Positions 35,896 through 45,792 of a DNA stretch of 64,000 nt are shown piece after piece (the stretch's first letter is position 1; every line of letters starts with the position of its first letter). The stretch is from Variovorax sp. HW608. GTDB lineage: Bacteria; Pseudomonadota; Gammaproteobacteria; Burkholderiales; Burkholderiaceae_C. Made by a program: the position numbers and the translations under genes. The notes below the pieces were generated by a model. It was not told where the DNA came from, ran no database searches, and saw nothing but the letters and a program-made list of their open reading frames with translations. Location of the stretch: the NCBI RefSeq assembly GCF_900090195.1, contig NZ_LT607803.1:5606229-5670228 (forward strand). The letters run 5' to 3'.

Positions 35896-36657
35896 ATGAG
35901 TGTTGAGAAGAAGAGCCGCATCGCGATCGTCACGGGCGCGGGGAGCGGCATCGGCAAGGCGGCGGCACTGGCCCTGCTGGGCGACGGATGGCATGTCGTG
36001 CTGGCTGGCCGGCGCCTGGAACCGCTGGAGCAGGTGGCCGAGGAATCCGGCGCAGGTGCGCGGGCCTTCGCGGTGCCGACCGACGTCGCCAATCCCGAAT
36101 CCGTGCAGGCCTTGTTCGCGGCGGCGGTGGAGCGTTTCGGACGCGTCGACCTGCTCTTCAACAACGCCGGCGTGGGCAACCCGCCGGGCCCGTTCGAGGA
36201 CTGGACGCCGGAGCAATGGCGAGGCGTGGTGGACATCAACCTGAACGGCATGTTCTATTGCATCCAGCAGGCGTTCCGCACCATGAGCGCGCAGACGCCG
36301 CGCGGCGGACGCATCATCAACAACGGCTCGATCTCGGCCACGACGCCGCGGCCGAATTCGATCGCCTACACGGCCACCAAGCACGCGGTCGAAGGCCTGA
36401 CCAAGACGGCTTCGCTGGATGGCCGCAAGCACGACATCGCCGTCGGCCAGATCGACGTCGGCAACGCCCTGACCGAGCTGGCCGCGCGCATGACCAAGGG
36501 AGTCCCGCAGGCCAGCGGCGAGATCGCGATCGAGCCGACCATGGACGTGTCGATCGTGGGGCAGTCGGTGCTCTACATGGCCAACCTGCCGCTGGATGCC
36601 AACGTGCTTTTCCACACGGTGATGGCGACCAAGATGCCCTTCGTGGGCCGCGGCTGA
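35896..36657 (+). CDS. Short-chain dehydrogenase/reductase
   Basis: A 253-residue classical SDR. The cofactor loop is [14 protein letters not shown] follows, and the active-site pair is in IAYTATKHA (Y and K), with the serine in [10 protein letters not shown]. The AGR RLE segment after the second strand ([11 protein letters not shown]) has arginines that suggest NADP preference. The C-terminal half reads [15 protein letters not shown] instead of the usual PG motif of the loop. The substrate is unknown. It follows rnr after 15 bases with AAGGAG before its ATG, so co-transcription is likely but functional linkage is not evident. Confidence 0.87.
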   Translation: MSVEKKSRIAIVTGAGSGIGKAAALALLGDGWHVVLAGRRLEPLEQVAEESGAGARAFAVPTDVANPESVQALFAAAVERFGRVDLLFNNAGVGNPPGPFEDWTPEQWRGVVDINLNGMFYCIQQAFRTMSAQTPRGGRIINNGSISATTPRPNSIAYTATKHAVEGLTKTASLDGRKHDIAVGQIDVGNALTELAARMTKGVPQASGEIAIEPTMDVSIVGQSVLYMANLPLDANVLFHTVMATKMPFVGRG

Positions 36658-36667
36658 CGCTCTCTGT

Positions 36668-38131
36668 TCAGAGGGGCGGGCTGCCGCCGGCGAGCGCGCC
36701 AGCGGTGAGCGGAACACCGGACGGCCAACGGTCCGCGAGATCTCCGTGGCGCCAGACGGCCTCGCAGGTTGCCGTCATAGGCGGATGGCCGGCGGCGAGC
36801 GCCGCACCCACCATGCCGGCCAGAACGTCGCCGGTGCCCGGTGTCGCCAGGCGCGCGTTGCCCGTCGGGTTGATCACCGGAATCTCGTTCGGCCCGGCGA
36901 TCACGCTGCCCGAACCCTTGAGCACGACGATCGCGCCGAAGCGGGCGGCGAGCTCGCGCGCCGCTGCGAGGCGGTTGCGCTGGACTTCGCCGGTGTTCGA
37001 GCCCAGCAGCCGAGCCGCCTCGAGCGGATGCGGCGTCAGCACCGTCGGCCGGCCGGACGCGGCGCGCGCCGTCAGCAGGCTCTGCAGCGCCGGATCTGAG
37101 GCCATGCAGTTGAGCGCGTCCGCATCGAGAACCAGCGCGCCAGCGGTCTGGAGGATGTGCGGCAGCAGTTCGGCGACCGCGGTGCCGCCGCCGCATCCGC
37201 TCACGACCGTCATGCCGGAGAGGTCGAGCGTGTCGGGCCGGCGGAACATGAGTTCGGGCCGTACCGGGTCCAGCGGCAGCGCATCGCGATCGAGCGGGGC
37301 GACGAAGACCCGCCCCGCACCCGCATGGAGGGCTGCGGAGCCGGCCAGCAGCGCGGCGCCGGCCATTCCGGGCGCCCCGCCGATCACCGCGACATCGCCG
37401 TAGCTCCCCTTGTGCGATGCGTGCCGCCGTTGCGAGGTGGCGGGGAGGCCGGGCAGCCGGGCGGCAGGGCGCTCGGCGATGTCCGCAATGCCCAGGTCGT
37501 CGAACCACAGCTCGCCGGCAGCATCGCGGCCCTGGGCGGTGAAGAGTCCGGGCTTCAGCGTCAGCAGGCTCAGGCACACGCGACGCTGCCGTGCGCCATC
37601 GGCGGGCAGGTAGTTGGCGGACAGGTTGCCGGTATCCGCATCCAGCCCCGACGGCGTATCGATTGCGAGCACCGGCGCGGCAGCGTCGCTCATCCGGCGA
37701 AGCCAGTCGAGCATCGGGCCGGACGGCGGCCGGGCGGAGCCGATGCCGAGCAGTGCATCCACCGCGAGGTCGCAGGTCGCGGGCGGCGCTTCGGCAAACG
37801 TCACACCCGCCTCGCGCGCACGCTGGAGCGAGGCCCGAGCGTCGGCAGGCAGCCGGCCTTCCTCGCCGATTCGCGTGACGACCGTCTCGAAGCCGCGCCG
37901 CTGGAGCTGCGATGCGGCCTCGAAGCCGTCGCCGCCGTTGTTGCCGGGACCACAGGCGACCCAGACCAGGCGCGCATGCGGCGCCAGCGCCATCGCGAGC
38001 CGGGCCGCCGCCAGGCCCGCGCGTTGCATCAGCGTGTGCGGCGGCAGGGCCTTCGCCGCGGCTTCCTCGATCCGGCGCGTGGCCGCGATGTCGAACAGAT
38101 CGGCGGTGCTGGCGGATGTGATTCGAAGCAT
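36668..38131 (-). CDS. nnr: Bifunctional NAD(P)H-hydrate repair enzyme Nnr (epimerase and dehydratase)
   Basis: Nnr repairs hydrated NAD(P)H: the N-terminal YjeF_N domain epimerises the S/R forms, and the C-terminal domain dehydrates with ADP. It is 487 residues. The N-terminal motif GPGNNGGDGF is at 61-70. The C-terminal ribokinase-like domain begins around residue 240 with HKGSYGDVAVIGGAPGM and has NARLATPGTGDVLAG for the nucleotide site. The ATG at 38131 comes 17 bases after dadA on the same strand, so it ends an amidase-dadA-nnr group. The longer open frame upstream is not homologous. Confidence 0.94.
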   Translation of the reverse strand: MLRITSASTADLFDIAATRRIEEAAAKALPPHTLMQRAGLAAARLAMALAPHARLVWVACGPGNNGGDGFEAASQLQRRGFETVVTRIGEEGRLPADARASLQRAREAGVTFAEAPPATCDLAVDALLGIGSARPPSGPMLDWLRRMSDAAAPVLAIDTPSGLDADTGNLSANYLPADGARQRRVCLSLLTLKPGLFTAQGRDAAGELWFDDLGIADIAERPAARLPGLPATSQRRHASHKGSYGDVAVIGGAPGMAGAALLAGSAALHAGAGRVFVAPLDRDALPLDPVRPELMFRRPDTLDLSGMTVVSGCGGGTAVAELLPHILQTAGALVLDADALNCMASDPALQSLLTARAASGRPTVLTPHPLEAARLLGSNTGEVQRNRLAAARELAARFGAIVVLKGSGSVIAGPNEIPVINPTGNARLATPGTGDVLAGMVGAALAAGHPPMTATCEAVWRHGDLADRWPSGVPLTAGALAGGSPPL

Positions 38132-38148
38132 GCGGCGGTCCTCTGGGT

Positions 38149-39405
38149 TCAATGTTGCAGCAGGCGTTCCAGGCCGAAGCCCTCGAGGTCGATGCCGGGG
38201 TCTCGACCCTGCATGAGGTCCGCCAGGACGCGCGCGCTGCCGCAGGAGAGGGCCCACCCGCTCGATCCGTGGCCGAGGTTGAGCCAGACACCCGGCACGC
38301 CGCTGGGTCCGATGATCGGCGGACCGTCCGGCAGCATCGGCCGCGCGCCTTTCCATTGCTGGACCCCCGAGCGAAGCGTCACCGCGCCGGGAAACCAGTC
38401 CTGCAGCACCTTGTAGAGGGTCTGCAGCGAAGCCGGGTTGATCCTCCCGGGCGAGCCGCCGATCTCGGCACTCCCCGCGACCCGCACCCGCAGGCCGAGC
38501 CTGGAGATCGCGACCTTGTACCGCTCGTCCATGACCGCGCTGCGCGGCGCACTGAGCGGCTCGCGGATGTTGGCGCTGATCGAGTGGCCGTAGACCGGCG
38601 CCAGCGGCAGGCGCAACCCCAGCGGCCTGAGCAGGTCCGCGGAGGCCACGCCGGCGCAGACCACCACGGCGTCGAAGCGATGGCTCTCGGAGCCGGTCGC
38701 GAGCGACAGCTCGGTGGGGGCTGCGCGCTTCAGCGGCGCGAGGTCGCAGTTGAAATGGAACTGGGCGCCCAGCGCCTCGGCTTCCCACTTGAGCAACTGC
38801 GCGAACTGCCGGCAGTTGGCTACTTCGTCGTCCGGCAGGTAGATGGCGCCGGCGAGCGCGGTGTCGGCATTCAGCGCCGGCTCGATCTTGCGGGCCTCGT
38901 CGGCATCGACTTCCTGGAACTTGGCTCCGGCGGTGCGCAGCACCTCGAGGCCGGCCTGGACCAGCTTCTTCTCGCGCTTGGAGCGCAGGAGCACCAGATA
39001 GCCGTCGCTGCGCTCGTAGTCGAGCTCGCAAGCCTCGGTGATCGCGCGCAGGCGGGTGCGGCTGTAGAAGGCGAGCCGCTGCAGTCGTGCGCGGTTGGCC
39101 AGGTAGGTTTCGAGCTTGCACGCGCGCTGCCAGTGGCTCATCCAGTGCAGGTCGCGCATGGACAGCGGCCAACGCAGCTTGACCGCGCCATGCGTGGACA
39201 GGAGGGAGCGAAGCACCTTGCCGCGCATGCCGGGAGCCGCCCACGGGGTGACGTATCCCGGTGCCACGACGCCGGCGTTGGCAAAACTCGATTCCTCGGC
39301 CGCGGCGCCACGTCGGTCGAAGACCATGACTTCATGCCCGTCGGAGGCCAACTCCCATGCAGTGGTGACGCCGATGATGCCGGCTCCCACGATCGCTACT
39401 TTCAT
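38149..39405 (-). CDS. dadA: D-amino acid dehydrogenase (FAD), DadA family
   Basis: DadA oxidises D-amino acids to keto acids and feeds electrons to the respiratory chain at the inner membrane. It is 418 residues. The FAD-binding fold opens with VAIVGAGIIG (G7, G9 and G12). Other family phrases are GYVTPWAAPGM, LPDDEVANCRQFAQ, PVYGHSISA and, near the C-terminus, NLGHGSSGWALSCGSA. The ATG at 39405 gives MKVAIVGAG; the 62 codons upstream in frame are Arg-rich and non-homologous. It lies between an amidase and nnr, all on the reverse strand. Confidence 0.93.
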   Translation of the reverse strand: MKVAIVGAGIIGVTTAWELASDGHEVMVFDRRGAAAEESSFANAGVVAPGYVTPWAAPGMRGKVLRSLLSTHGAVKLRWPLSMRDLHWMSHWQRACKLETYLANRARLQRLAFYSRTRLRAITEACELDYERSDGYLVLLRSKREKKLVQAGLEVLRTAGAKFQEVDADEARKIEPALNADTALAGAIYLPDDEVANCRQFAQLLKWEAEALGAQFHFNCDLAPLKRAAPTELSLATGSESHRFDAVVVCAGVASADLLRPLGLRLPLAPVYGHSISANIREPLSAPRSAVMDERYKVAISRLGLRVRVAGSAEIGGSPGRINPASLQTLYKVLQDWFPGAVTLRSGVQQWKGARPMLPDGPPIIGPSGVPGVWLNLGHGSSGWALSCGSARVLADLMQGRDPGIDLEGFGLERLLQH

Positions 39406-39458
39406 TCGGTACTTCGTTGATATTGATTCGACGCTAACGGGCCGGTGTCGGCGCCGGA

Positions 39459-40787
39459 CTACCGGCTGCCGAGCGCGCGTTCGGCCTGCAGCGCGGCGGC
39501 CAGCACCGCGTCGTCGTGAAGCGCGGCGTGCCAGATCATCAGGCCGACCGGCAGCTCGCCGGTGGCGTGGCAGGGGATCGAGATCGCGCAACCGTCGAGC
39601 ATGTTGACGACGGAAGGGTTGCGCAGAAGCAGCGCATTGATGCGGAAGAATTCGTCGTCGCGCTCCGGCCCCGGCGCCACGCTGGCGATGGTCGGGGCCG
39701 TGATCGGCACGGTCGGCGACAGCACGGCGTCGAAGGGGGCCAGCGCCTGTTCCATGCGGGCGATCCAGTGCCTCCGGGCGTGGCAGAGATCGATGTACTC
39801 ATGCGCCTTCATGGTCGCGCCCTTGAGGATGCGCTGCGCGACCCGCGGGTCGTAACCCGCGCCGCTGCGTTCGAGCAGATGGCGGTGCCAGGCGTAGGAC
39901 TCGGCGGCGGAGAAGCCGCCGGTCGCGTTGATCGCCGGCAGATCGGCCAGCGCCGGCAGGCTGATTTCGGTGATCTGCGCGCCGGCGTTGCGCAGCGTGC
40001 GCAGGGTCCGCTCGAAGGCACCGGCCACGACGGCGTCCATCCCGTTCTGGAAAAGATCCTTCGAAACCGCGAACCGGTAGGTTGCCAGGGATGCGTTTCC
40101 TGCGGTGACGCGGCGGCTCGAGAGGATCTCGTGCGCCGTGATCGCATCGCGGACGGACCGCGTCATCGCGCAGACCGTGTCGAGCGTCGTCGAGAGCGGG
40201 AGGGCGCCGTCGGTGGGAACGAGCCGCGCGGTGTTCTTGAAGCCGACGATCCCGTTGAGCGCGGCGGGAATCCGGATCGAACCGCCGGTGTCCGAGCCCA
40301 GCCCGATGAACGCCGCCCCGGCGGCGACGGACACGGCGGCGCCGGAGGACGAGCCGCCCGGAATCCGCGGCGTGCCGGGATCGGACGGGCTGGCCGGCGT
40401 TCCGTGATGCGGATTGATCCCGACGCCCGAGAAGGCGAACTCCGTCATGTTGGTCCGGGCTAGAAGAGCGCCCCCGGCAGCACGAAGGCGGGCGACCGCG
40501 ACCGCGTCGGCCTTCGCTGCCGGCGCATGGGAGAGCACGGCGGAGCCGGCCGGCGTGGGCTGGCCGGCGACGTCGAAAAGGTCCTTGGCGGTGAAAGCAA
40601 GCCCGGCCAGGGGCTGCCCGGCCCAGGCGGCCGCAGCCTCGCGCCGGGCCTCTTCGAACAGCTTGCGCGTGAAGACATGCTCGCAGACGGCCGACTCGGC
40701 CGTGGCGATGGAGTGCTCCATTTCGGTGCGTGCGTCGGAAGCGCCCGTCATGAGGGCGAGGCGGGCGGCGTGCAGATCGGGGCGCAT
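39459..40787 (-). CDS. Amidase (amidase-signature family)
   Basis: A 442-residue amidase-signature enzyme with the Ser-cisSer-Lys triad: K68 in FTAKDLFD, the GGSSSG loop (144-149), and the nucleophile S170 in GSDTGGSIRIPA. The length and the sequence TPRIPGGSSSGAAVSVAAGAA resemble indoleacetamide hydrolase and AtzF/biuret-type amidases, but not GatA, which needs its partners. The substrate is unknown. It is 53 bases before dadA and points the same way, so release of an amino acid or amide product for oxidation is possible, by inference only. Confidence 0.88.
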   Translation of the reverse strand: MRPDLHAARLALMTGASDARTEMEHSIATAESAVCEHVFTRKLFEEARREAAAAWAGQPLAGLAFTAKDLFDVAGQPTPAGSAVLSHAPAAKADAVAVARLRAAGGALLARTNMTEFAFSGVGINPHHGTPASPSDPGTPRIPGGSSSGAAVSVAAGAAFIGLGSDTGGSIRIPAALNGIVGFKNTARLVPTDGALPLSTTLDTVCAMTRSVRDAITAHEILSSRRVTAGNASLATYRFAVSKDLFQNGMDAVVAGAFERTLRTLRNAGAQITEISLPALADLPAINATGGFSAAESYAWHRHLLERSGAGYDPRVAQRILKGATMKAHEYIDLCHARRHWIARMEQALAPFDAVLSPTVPITAPTIASVAPGPERDDEFFRINALLLRNPSVVNMLDGCAISIPCHATGELPVGLMIWHAALHDDAVLAAALQAERALGSR

Positions 40788-40817
40788 GTGGCGGAGGGCG
40801 CTGAGGGATGGGGTGCG

Positions 40818-40826
40818 TGCTATACT
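40818..40826 (+). promoter_or_regulatory. rpsBp: Extended -10 promoter of the rpsB operon
   Basis: TGCTATACT is a strong extended -10 in the gap divergent from the amidase gene. It would give a leader of about 190 bases before the rpsB ATG. Such long leaders of ribosomal protein operons can carry autoregulatory RNA, but I recognise no conserved S2-binding structure here. Confidence 0.65.
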
Positions 40827-41020
40827 CTTTGGGTTTCGCTCCGGGTACTTTTACTCACGTTTTCTGGTGTTTCCTGGTGATTTTCCAGAGTCCCGAAGTG
40901 AAGCGCATCCGCAAACCAGCCCAATCAAGGTGTTGTGATGCCTCAAGTCCGTTGGATATCCATCGATGAGGGGCGCACAAAACGGGCTGGATTTTAGACC
41001 CAACCTTTGGAGTTATTCCT

Positions 41021-41776
41021 ATGTCGACCACCATGCGCGAAATGCTGGAAGCCGGCGTCCATTTCGGACACCAGACCCGCTTCTGGAACCCCAAGATGGC
41101 CCCGTACATCTTCGGTCACCGCAACAAGATTCACATCATCAACCTGGAAAAGTCGCTCCCGATGTTCCAGGAAGCGATGAAGTACGCCAAGCAGCTCACC
41201 GCCAACCGCGGCACGATCCTGATGGTCGGCACCAAGCGCCAGGCCCGTGAAATCGTCGCTGCCGAGGCGCGCCGCGCCGGCGTTCCCTACGTCGACACCC
41301 GCTGGCTCGGCGGCATGCTGACGAACTTCAAGACCGTCAAGACCTCGATCAAGCGCCTGAAGGACATGAAGGCCCAGCTCGAAGCCGGTCTCGACAGCCT
41401 GAGCAAGAAGGAGCAGCTCACCTTCACGCGCGAAATCGAGAAGCTCGAGAAGGACATCGGCGGCATCCAGGACATGACCGCGCTGCCGGACGCGATCTTC
41501 GTGATCGACGTGGGCTACCACAAGATCGCCGTGGCCGAAGCCAAGAAGCTGGGCATTCCGCTGATCGGCGTGGTGGATTCCAACCACTCGCCCGAAGGCA
41601 TCGACTACGTGATCCCGGGCAACGACGACTCGTCCAAGGCGGTCACCCTGTACGCCCGTGGCATCGCCGATGCGATCCTCGAAGGCCGTGCAAGCGCCGC
41701 GAGCGACGTGGTCAAGGCGGTGTCCGAAGGCAGCGGCGATGAGTTCGTCGAGGTCGAAGAGGGCGCTTCCGCCTGA
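41021..41776 (+). CDS. rpsB: 30S ribosomal protein S2
   Basis: S2 joins the small subunit late and is needed to bind S1. It is 251 residues (E. coli 241). It opens with the conserved [20 protein letters not shown] stretch and has [20 protein letters not shown] coiled-coil region lies at about residues 105-155, and [20 protein letters not shown] is in the C-terminal half. A GGAG site lies 11 bases before the ATG. It is the first gene of the forward cluster that runs to 56210. A rho-independent hairpin separates it from tsf. Confidence 0.98.
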   Translation: MSTTMREMLEAGVHFGHQTRFWNPKMAPYIFGHRNKIHIINLEKSLPMFQEAMKYAKQLTANRGTILMVGTKRQAREIVAAEARRAGVPYVDTRWLGGMLTNFKTVKTSIKRLKDMKAQLEAGLDSLSKKEQLTFTREIEKLEKDIGGIQDMTALPDAIFVIDVGYHKIAVAEAKKLGIPLIGVVDSNHSPEGIDYVIPGNDDSSKAVTLYARGIADAILEGRASAASDVVKAVSEGSGDEFVEVEEGASA

Positions 41777-41799
41777 TTCGTGCTCGTTCGAGCCTGAAG

Positions 41800-41825
41800 A
41801 AGGGGCCTCGAAGCCCCTTTTTTTT
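41800..41825 (+). terminator. Terminator or attenuator between rpsB and tsf
   Basis: AAGGGGC (41800-41806) pairs with GCCCCTT (41813-41819) around a 6-base loop, followed by a run of T to 41825. It is a canonical intrinsic terminator, 24 bases after the rpsB stop. Because tsf lies only 60 bases beyond, it probably lets some transcripts through and sets the S2 to EF-Ts ratio. Confidence 0.8.
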
Positions 41826-41885
41826 AATCTGATTTTCGTGGCGCCCGCGAGGGGCGGCAACTGATAAACCGAACGGAGAATACAC

Positions 41886-42812
41886 ATGGCAACAATCACC
41901 GCAAGCATGGTCGCCGAGCTGCGCGCCAAGACCGACGCTCCGATGATGGAGTGCAAGAAGGCGCTGACCGAAGCCGACGGCAACATGGAAAAGGCCGAAG
42001 AGCTGCTGCGCATCAAGCTGGGCAACAAGGCTGGCAAGGCTTCGAGCCGCATCACGGCCGAAGGCGTGGTCGCCGCCTATGCCGAAGGCGATGCCGGCGC
42101 GATCGTCGAGATCAACTGCGAAACCGACTTCGTCTCCAAGAACGACAGCTTCCTGGCCCTGGCCAACGCCGCGGCCATGCTGGTCGCCAAGCACAACCCC
42201 GCGGACCTGGCAGCGCTCGGTGCGCTGCCGTACGAGCAGGACACCTTCGGTCCGACGCTCGAGGACGTCCGCAAGGGCCTGATCGGCAAGATCGGCGAGA
42301 ACATGACCTTCCGCCGCTTCAAGCGCTTCGCCGGCAACGGCAAGCTGGCGTCGTACCTGCACGGCACCCGCATCGGCGTGATGGTCGAGTTCGAGGGTGA
42401 CGCGACGGCCGCCAAGGACGTCGCGATGCACGTCGCCGCCATGAAGCCGGTGGCGATCTCGTCGGCCGACGTCCCGGCCGAACTGATCGAGAAGGAACGC
42501 GCGGTCGCGGCCGGCAAGGCGGAAGAAGACCGCAAGGCCGCCGAAGCCGCCGGCAAGCAGCCCCAGCCCGCGGACATCGTTGCCAAGCGCATCGAAGGCA
42601 GCGTGCAGAAGTACCTCAAGGAAGTGTCGCTGCACAACCAGTCCTTCGTGAAGAACGACAAGCAGACCGTCGAGCAGATGCTCAAGGGTGCCAACACCAC
42701 GATCAAGTCGTTCACGCTGTACGTGGTCGGCGAAGGCATCGAGAAGAAGGTCGACGACTTCGCGGCCGAAGTGGCGGCCCAGGTCGCCGCTGCAAAGGCC
42801 GCTGCCGCCTGA
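41886..42812 (+). CDS. tsf: Elongation factor Ts
   Basis: EF-Ts exchanges GDP for GTP on EF-Tu. It is 308 residues, longer than E. coli EF-Ts (283), as is usual in betaproteobacteria. The N-terminal module with [18 protein letters not shown] is the UBA-like EF-Tu-binding region. [11 protein letters not shown] is the core signature, and a dimerisation-like domain follows. CGGAGAATACAC precedes the ATG. It is the second gene of the cluster and is followed after 96 bases by pyrH. Confidence 0.98.
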   Translation: MATITASMVAELRAKTDAPMMECKKALTEADGNMEKAEELLRIKLGNKAGKASSRITAEGVVAAYAEGDAGAIVEINCETDFVSKNDSFLALANAAAMLVAKHNPADLAALGALPYEQDTFGPTLEDVRKGLIGKIGENMTFRRFKRFAGNGKLASYLHGTRIGVMVEFEGDATAAKDVAMHVAAMKPVAISSADVPAELIEKERAVAAGKAEEDRKAAEAAGKQPQPADIVAKRIEGSVQKYLKEVSLHNQSFVKNDKQTVEQMLKGANTTIKSFTLYVVGEGIEKKVDDFAAEVAAQVAAAKAAAA

Positions 42813-42824
42813 GTCGCGGCCCCA

Positions 42825-42853
42825 CGGCGGCGGTGCGAGTCTTCGCGCCGCCG
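42825..42853 (+). terminator. Weak hairpin after tsf
   Basis: CGGCGGCG (42825-42832) pairs with CGCCGCCG (42846-42853) around a 13-base loop, followed only by CTGTTTC. The weak T-run suggests partial termination or an mRNA-stabilising end rather than a full stop. Confidence 0.4.
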
Positions 42854-42908
42854 CTGTTTCAATTCCACGTCATACACTCGCACACGCCCAACTTTGAAGG
42901 AACACTCC

Positions 42909-43631
42909 ATGCCAGAAACCCGCCCGGCCCACAAGCGAATCTTGTTGAAGCTGTCGGGAGAGGCGTTGATGGGGGACGACGCATTCGGCATCAACCGCGC
43001 GACGATCGTTCGCATGGTGGGTGAGGTCGCCGAGGTCGTGAACATGGGCGTCGAGGTCGCCGTCGTCATCGGCGGCGGCAACATCTTCCGCGGCGTCGCG
43101 GGCGGCTCGGTCGGCATGGATCGCGCCACGGCCGACTACATGGGCATGCTCGCGACCGTCATGAACTCGCTGGCCCTTGCGGACGCGATGAACAAGCAGG
43201 GCTTGATCGCCCGGGTGATGTCGGCGATCGCGATCGAGCAGGTGGTGGAACCCTACGTCCGTCCCAAGGCCCTCCAGTACCTGGAGGAAGGCAAGGTCGT
43301 GATCTTCGCCGCCGGGACCGGCAACCCTTTCTTTACCACCGATACCGCCGCGGCCCTGCGCGGCGCCGAAATCGGCGCCGAACTGGTGCTGAAGGCGACC
43401 AAGGTCGATGGCGTCTATACGGCGGACCCCAAGAAGGACCTGAGCGCGACCCGCTATTCGCGCCTGAGTTTCGACGAAGCCATCGCGCAGAATCTCGGCA
43501 TCATGGACGCCACGGCCTTCGCGCTGTGCCGCGACCAGAACCTGCCGATCAAGGTGTTCTCGATCTTCAAGAACGGTGCGCTCAAGCGTGTCGTGATGGG
43601 CGAGGACGAAGGCACGCTGGTGCATGCCTGA
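42909..43631 (+). CDS. pyrH: UMP kinase
   Basis: PyrH phosphorylates UMP to UDP as a hexamer and is regulated by GTP and UTP. It is 240 residues (E. coli 241). [11 protein letters not shown] is at the N-terminus, [10 protein letters not shown] holds the phosphate loop, and [15 protein letters not shown] and [12 protein letters not shown] are the nucleotide-binding signatures. GAAGGAAC lies 5 bases before the ATG at 42909, which I prefer to the in-frame ATG at 42894. The frr start follows 13 bases after the stop. Confidence 0.97.
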   Translation: MPETRPAHKRILLKLSGEALMGDDAFGINRATIVRMVGEVAEVVNMGVEVAVVIGGGNIFRGVAGGSVGMDRATADYMGMLATVMNSLALADAMNKQGLIARVMSAIAIEQVVEPYVRPKALQYLEEGKVVIFAAGTGNPFFTTDTAAALRGAEIGAELVLKATKVDGVYTADPKKDLSATRYSRLSFDEAIAQNLGIMDATAFALCRDQNLPIKVFSIFKNGALKRVVMGEDEGTLVHA

Positions 43632-43644
43632 GTGGAGAAAGAAT

Positions 43645-44205
43645 ATGACCATCGCAGAAATCCGGAACACGACGGACGCCAAGATGAATCAATCGCTGGC
43701 GGCGTTCCAACACAACCTGACCAAGATCCGCACGGGGCGTGCCAATCCGCAGCTGCTCGACTCCATCCACGTCGACTACTACGGCTCCAGCGTGCCGCTG
43801 TCGCAGGTGGCCAATGTGTCGCTGATCGATTCCCGCACGATCAGCGTCCAGCCCTGGGAAAAGGGCATGGGCGCCAAGATCGAGAAGGCGATTCGCGAGA
43901 GCGACCTGGGCCTCAACCCGGCATCGATGGGCGATCTGATCCGCGTGCCGATGCCGCCCATGAGCGAGGAGCGCCGCAAGGAGATGACCAAGCTCGTCCG
44001 CAACGAGGGCGAAACGGCCAAGATCGCGACGCGCAACCTGCGCCGTGATGCCAACGACGCGATCAAGAAGCTGGTCAAGGACAAGCTGGCCTCCGAAGAC
44101 GACCAGAAGCGCGCCGAAGCCGAGATCCAGAAGGTGACCGATCGCCACATCGCGGAAATCGACCGCCTCGTGGTGGCGAAGGAAGCCGAGATCATGGCGG
44201 TCTGA
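43645..44205 (+). CDS. frr: Ribosome recycling factor
   Basis: RRF splits post-termination ribosomes together with EF-G. It is 186 residues (E. coli 185). [20 protein letters not shown] is the conserved hinge side, and the long helices include [19 protein letters not shown]. The GGAGAAAG site 6 bases before the ATG at 43645 decides this start over the ATG at 43624, which overlaps pyrH. The uppS gene begins 2 bases after the stop. Confidence 0.98.
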   Translation: MTIAEIRNTTDAKMNQSLAAFQHNLTKIRTGRANPQLLDSIHVDYYGSSVPLSQVANVSLIDSRTISVQPWEKGMGAKIEKAIRESDLGLNPASMGDLIRVPMPPMSEERRKEMTKLVRNEGETAKIATRNLRRDANDAIKKLVKDKLASEDDQKRAEAEIQKVTDRHIAEIDRLVVAKEAEIMAV

Positions 44206-44207
44206 CG

Positions 44208-44942
44208 ATGAGCGCAGCGCCCGCCGTTCCCCATCACATTGCGATCGTCATGGACGGGAACGGCCGTTGGGCGACACGTCGCTTTCTGCCGCGCGTCGCC
44301 GGGCACAAGCAGGGCGTCGAGTCCTTGCGGCGCTGCGTCAAAGCGTGCGCCGCCCGCGGGGTCTCGGTGCTCACCGTCTTCGCGTTCTCGTCCGAAAACT
44401 GGAATCGTCCGGTCGAAGAGGTTTCGGGACTGATGGACCTGATGGTCGTGGCCCTCGGGCGCGAGGTGCCCAGGCTCATGCAGGACGGCGTCCGGCTGCA
44501 CTTCATCGGCGAGCGCGGCGGCTTGTCCGAGAAGATCGCGGCGGGCCTGGCGCAGGCGGAGGCGGCCACGGCGCACAACTCGCGCCTGGTCCTCAATGTG
44601 TGCTTCAACTACGGCGGGCGCTGGGACATCGCGCGCGCCGCGGCACAGCTGGCGGCCCGGGGCGAAGCGCTGACCGAGGCCAACCTCGATGCGGCGATGG
44701 CCCTGTCGCACGTTCCCGATCCCGACCTGTTCATCCGCACGGGCGGCGAGCAACGCCTCTCGAACTTCCTTCTCTGGCAAAGCGCCTACGCCGAGCTGTT
44801 CTTCAGCGATCGCCTGTGGCCCGAGTTCGACGAGGCCGCGCTGGACGAGGCCATCGCGGCCTACCAGAACCGCGAGCGCCGCTACGGTCAGACCTCCGCA
44901 CAGGTTCGGGCAGCGACGCGCCCCGACCAGCAAGCTGCTTGA
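44208..44942 (+). CDS. uppS: Undecaprenyl diphosphate synthase
   Basis: UppS extends farnesyl diphosphate with eight isopentenyl units to the C55 carrier lipid of peptidoglycan and O-antigen. It is 244 residues. The catalytic aspartate is D16 in VMDGNGRWA. FAFSSENWNRP is the second signature, and DLFIRTGGEQRLSNFLLWQ binds isopentenyl diphosphate. It starts 2 bases after frr. The next gene, cdsA, starts 4 bases after the stop, so isoprenoid and phospholipid steps are co-expressed. Confidence 0.97.
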   Translation: MSAAPAVPHHIAIVMDGNGRWATRRFLPRVAGHKQGVESLRRCVKACAARGVSVLTVFAFSSENWNRPVEEVSGLMDLMVVALGREVPRLMQDGVRLHFIGERGGLSEKIAAGLAQAEAATAHNSRLVLNVCFNYGGRWDIARAAAQLAARGEALTEANLDAAMALSHVPDPDLFIRTGGEQRLSNFLLWQSAYAELFFSDRLWPEFDEAALDEAIAAYQNRERRYGQTSAQVRAATRPDQQAA

Positions 44943-44946
44943 GCGA

Positions 44947-45792
44947 ATGCTCAAACAACGCATCATCACCGCCGTCGTCCTGCTGGCGATCCTGCTGCCT
45001 GCGCTTTTCTATCCGTCCCCCGTCCCTTTCGCCTGCGTGATGCTGGCGCTGATCGCCGCCGCCGGCTGGGAGTGGGGGCGACTCAACGGTTACGGTTCGC
45101 GCGTCTCGCTGTTTCTCGGCGCCGAGATCGCCGTGCTTTGCGCGCTCTCGTGGTGGCTGGGCCTGCTCGAGAGCTCCCTGCTTCCGGTGTGGATCGTGGC
45201 CAGTGCCGGGTGGGTGCTGGGGGGCGCGGCGCTGCTGCGCGTCGCGGTCCCGGGATGGCCGCGCATTCCGCGGGGGCTGCGCCTCGTGGTTGGACAACTC
45301 GCGCTGTGGGTCGCATGGCTGGCCGCGGTGCAGGCGCGGGTCGTCGGGATCAACTTTCTCCTTTCCATCCTCGTGCTGGTCTGGGTGGCGGATGTCTTCG
45401 CGTATTTCTCCGGCCGGGCCTTCGGGCTCAAGTTCACGCGAAACAAGCTCGCGCCGACCATCAGTCCCGGAAAGAGCTGGGAAGGCGTCTGGGGCGGCAT
45501 GGCCGGCGTGGTCGTTCTGGCCCTGGCCTGGGCCTGGAGCGATTCGGCCCTGCGGGCCGGCGTCGCGAGCCTGTACACCCGTCTTGCCGAGCGAGGCTGG
45601 TGGCTGCTCGTGATCGGCGTAATATTCCTGGCGGCGATGAGCGTGGTCGGCGACCTGGTCGAATCGCTGATCAAGCGCAGTGCCGGTGCCAAGGACAGCA
45701 GCGCCTTGCTGCCAGGGCACGGCGGCGTACTTGATCGGGTCGACGCGCTGCTGCCGACGCTGCCCATTGCAATGATGTTGGCTTTCCTGTGA
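44947..45792 (+). CDS. cdsA: Phosphatidate cytidylyltransferase
   Basis: CdsA makes CDP-diacylglycerol, the precursor of all phospholipids, at the inner membrane. It is 281 residues with about seven hydrophobic helices. The complete family signature is present near the C-terminus: SLIKRSAGAKD, then LPGHGGVLDRVD, with the acidic metal ligands. WVADVFAYFSGRAFG is the earlier conserved helix. The ATG at 44947 lies 4 bases after uppS. The stop overlaps the GTG of dxr. Confidence 0.95.
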   Translation: MLKQRIITAVVLLAILLPALFYPSPVPFACVMLALIAAAGWEWGRLNGYGSRVSLFLGAEIAVLCALSWWLGLLESSLLPVWIVASAGWVLGGAALLRVAVPGWPRIPRGLRLVVGQLALWVAWLAAVQARVVGINFLLSILVLVWVADVFAYFSGRAFGLKFTRNKLAPTISPGKSWEGVWGGMAGVVVLALAWAWSDSALRAGVASLYTRLAERGWWLLVIGVIFLAAMSVVGDLVESLIKRSAGAKDSSALLPGHGGVLDRVDALLPTLPIAMMLAFL

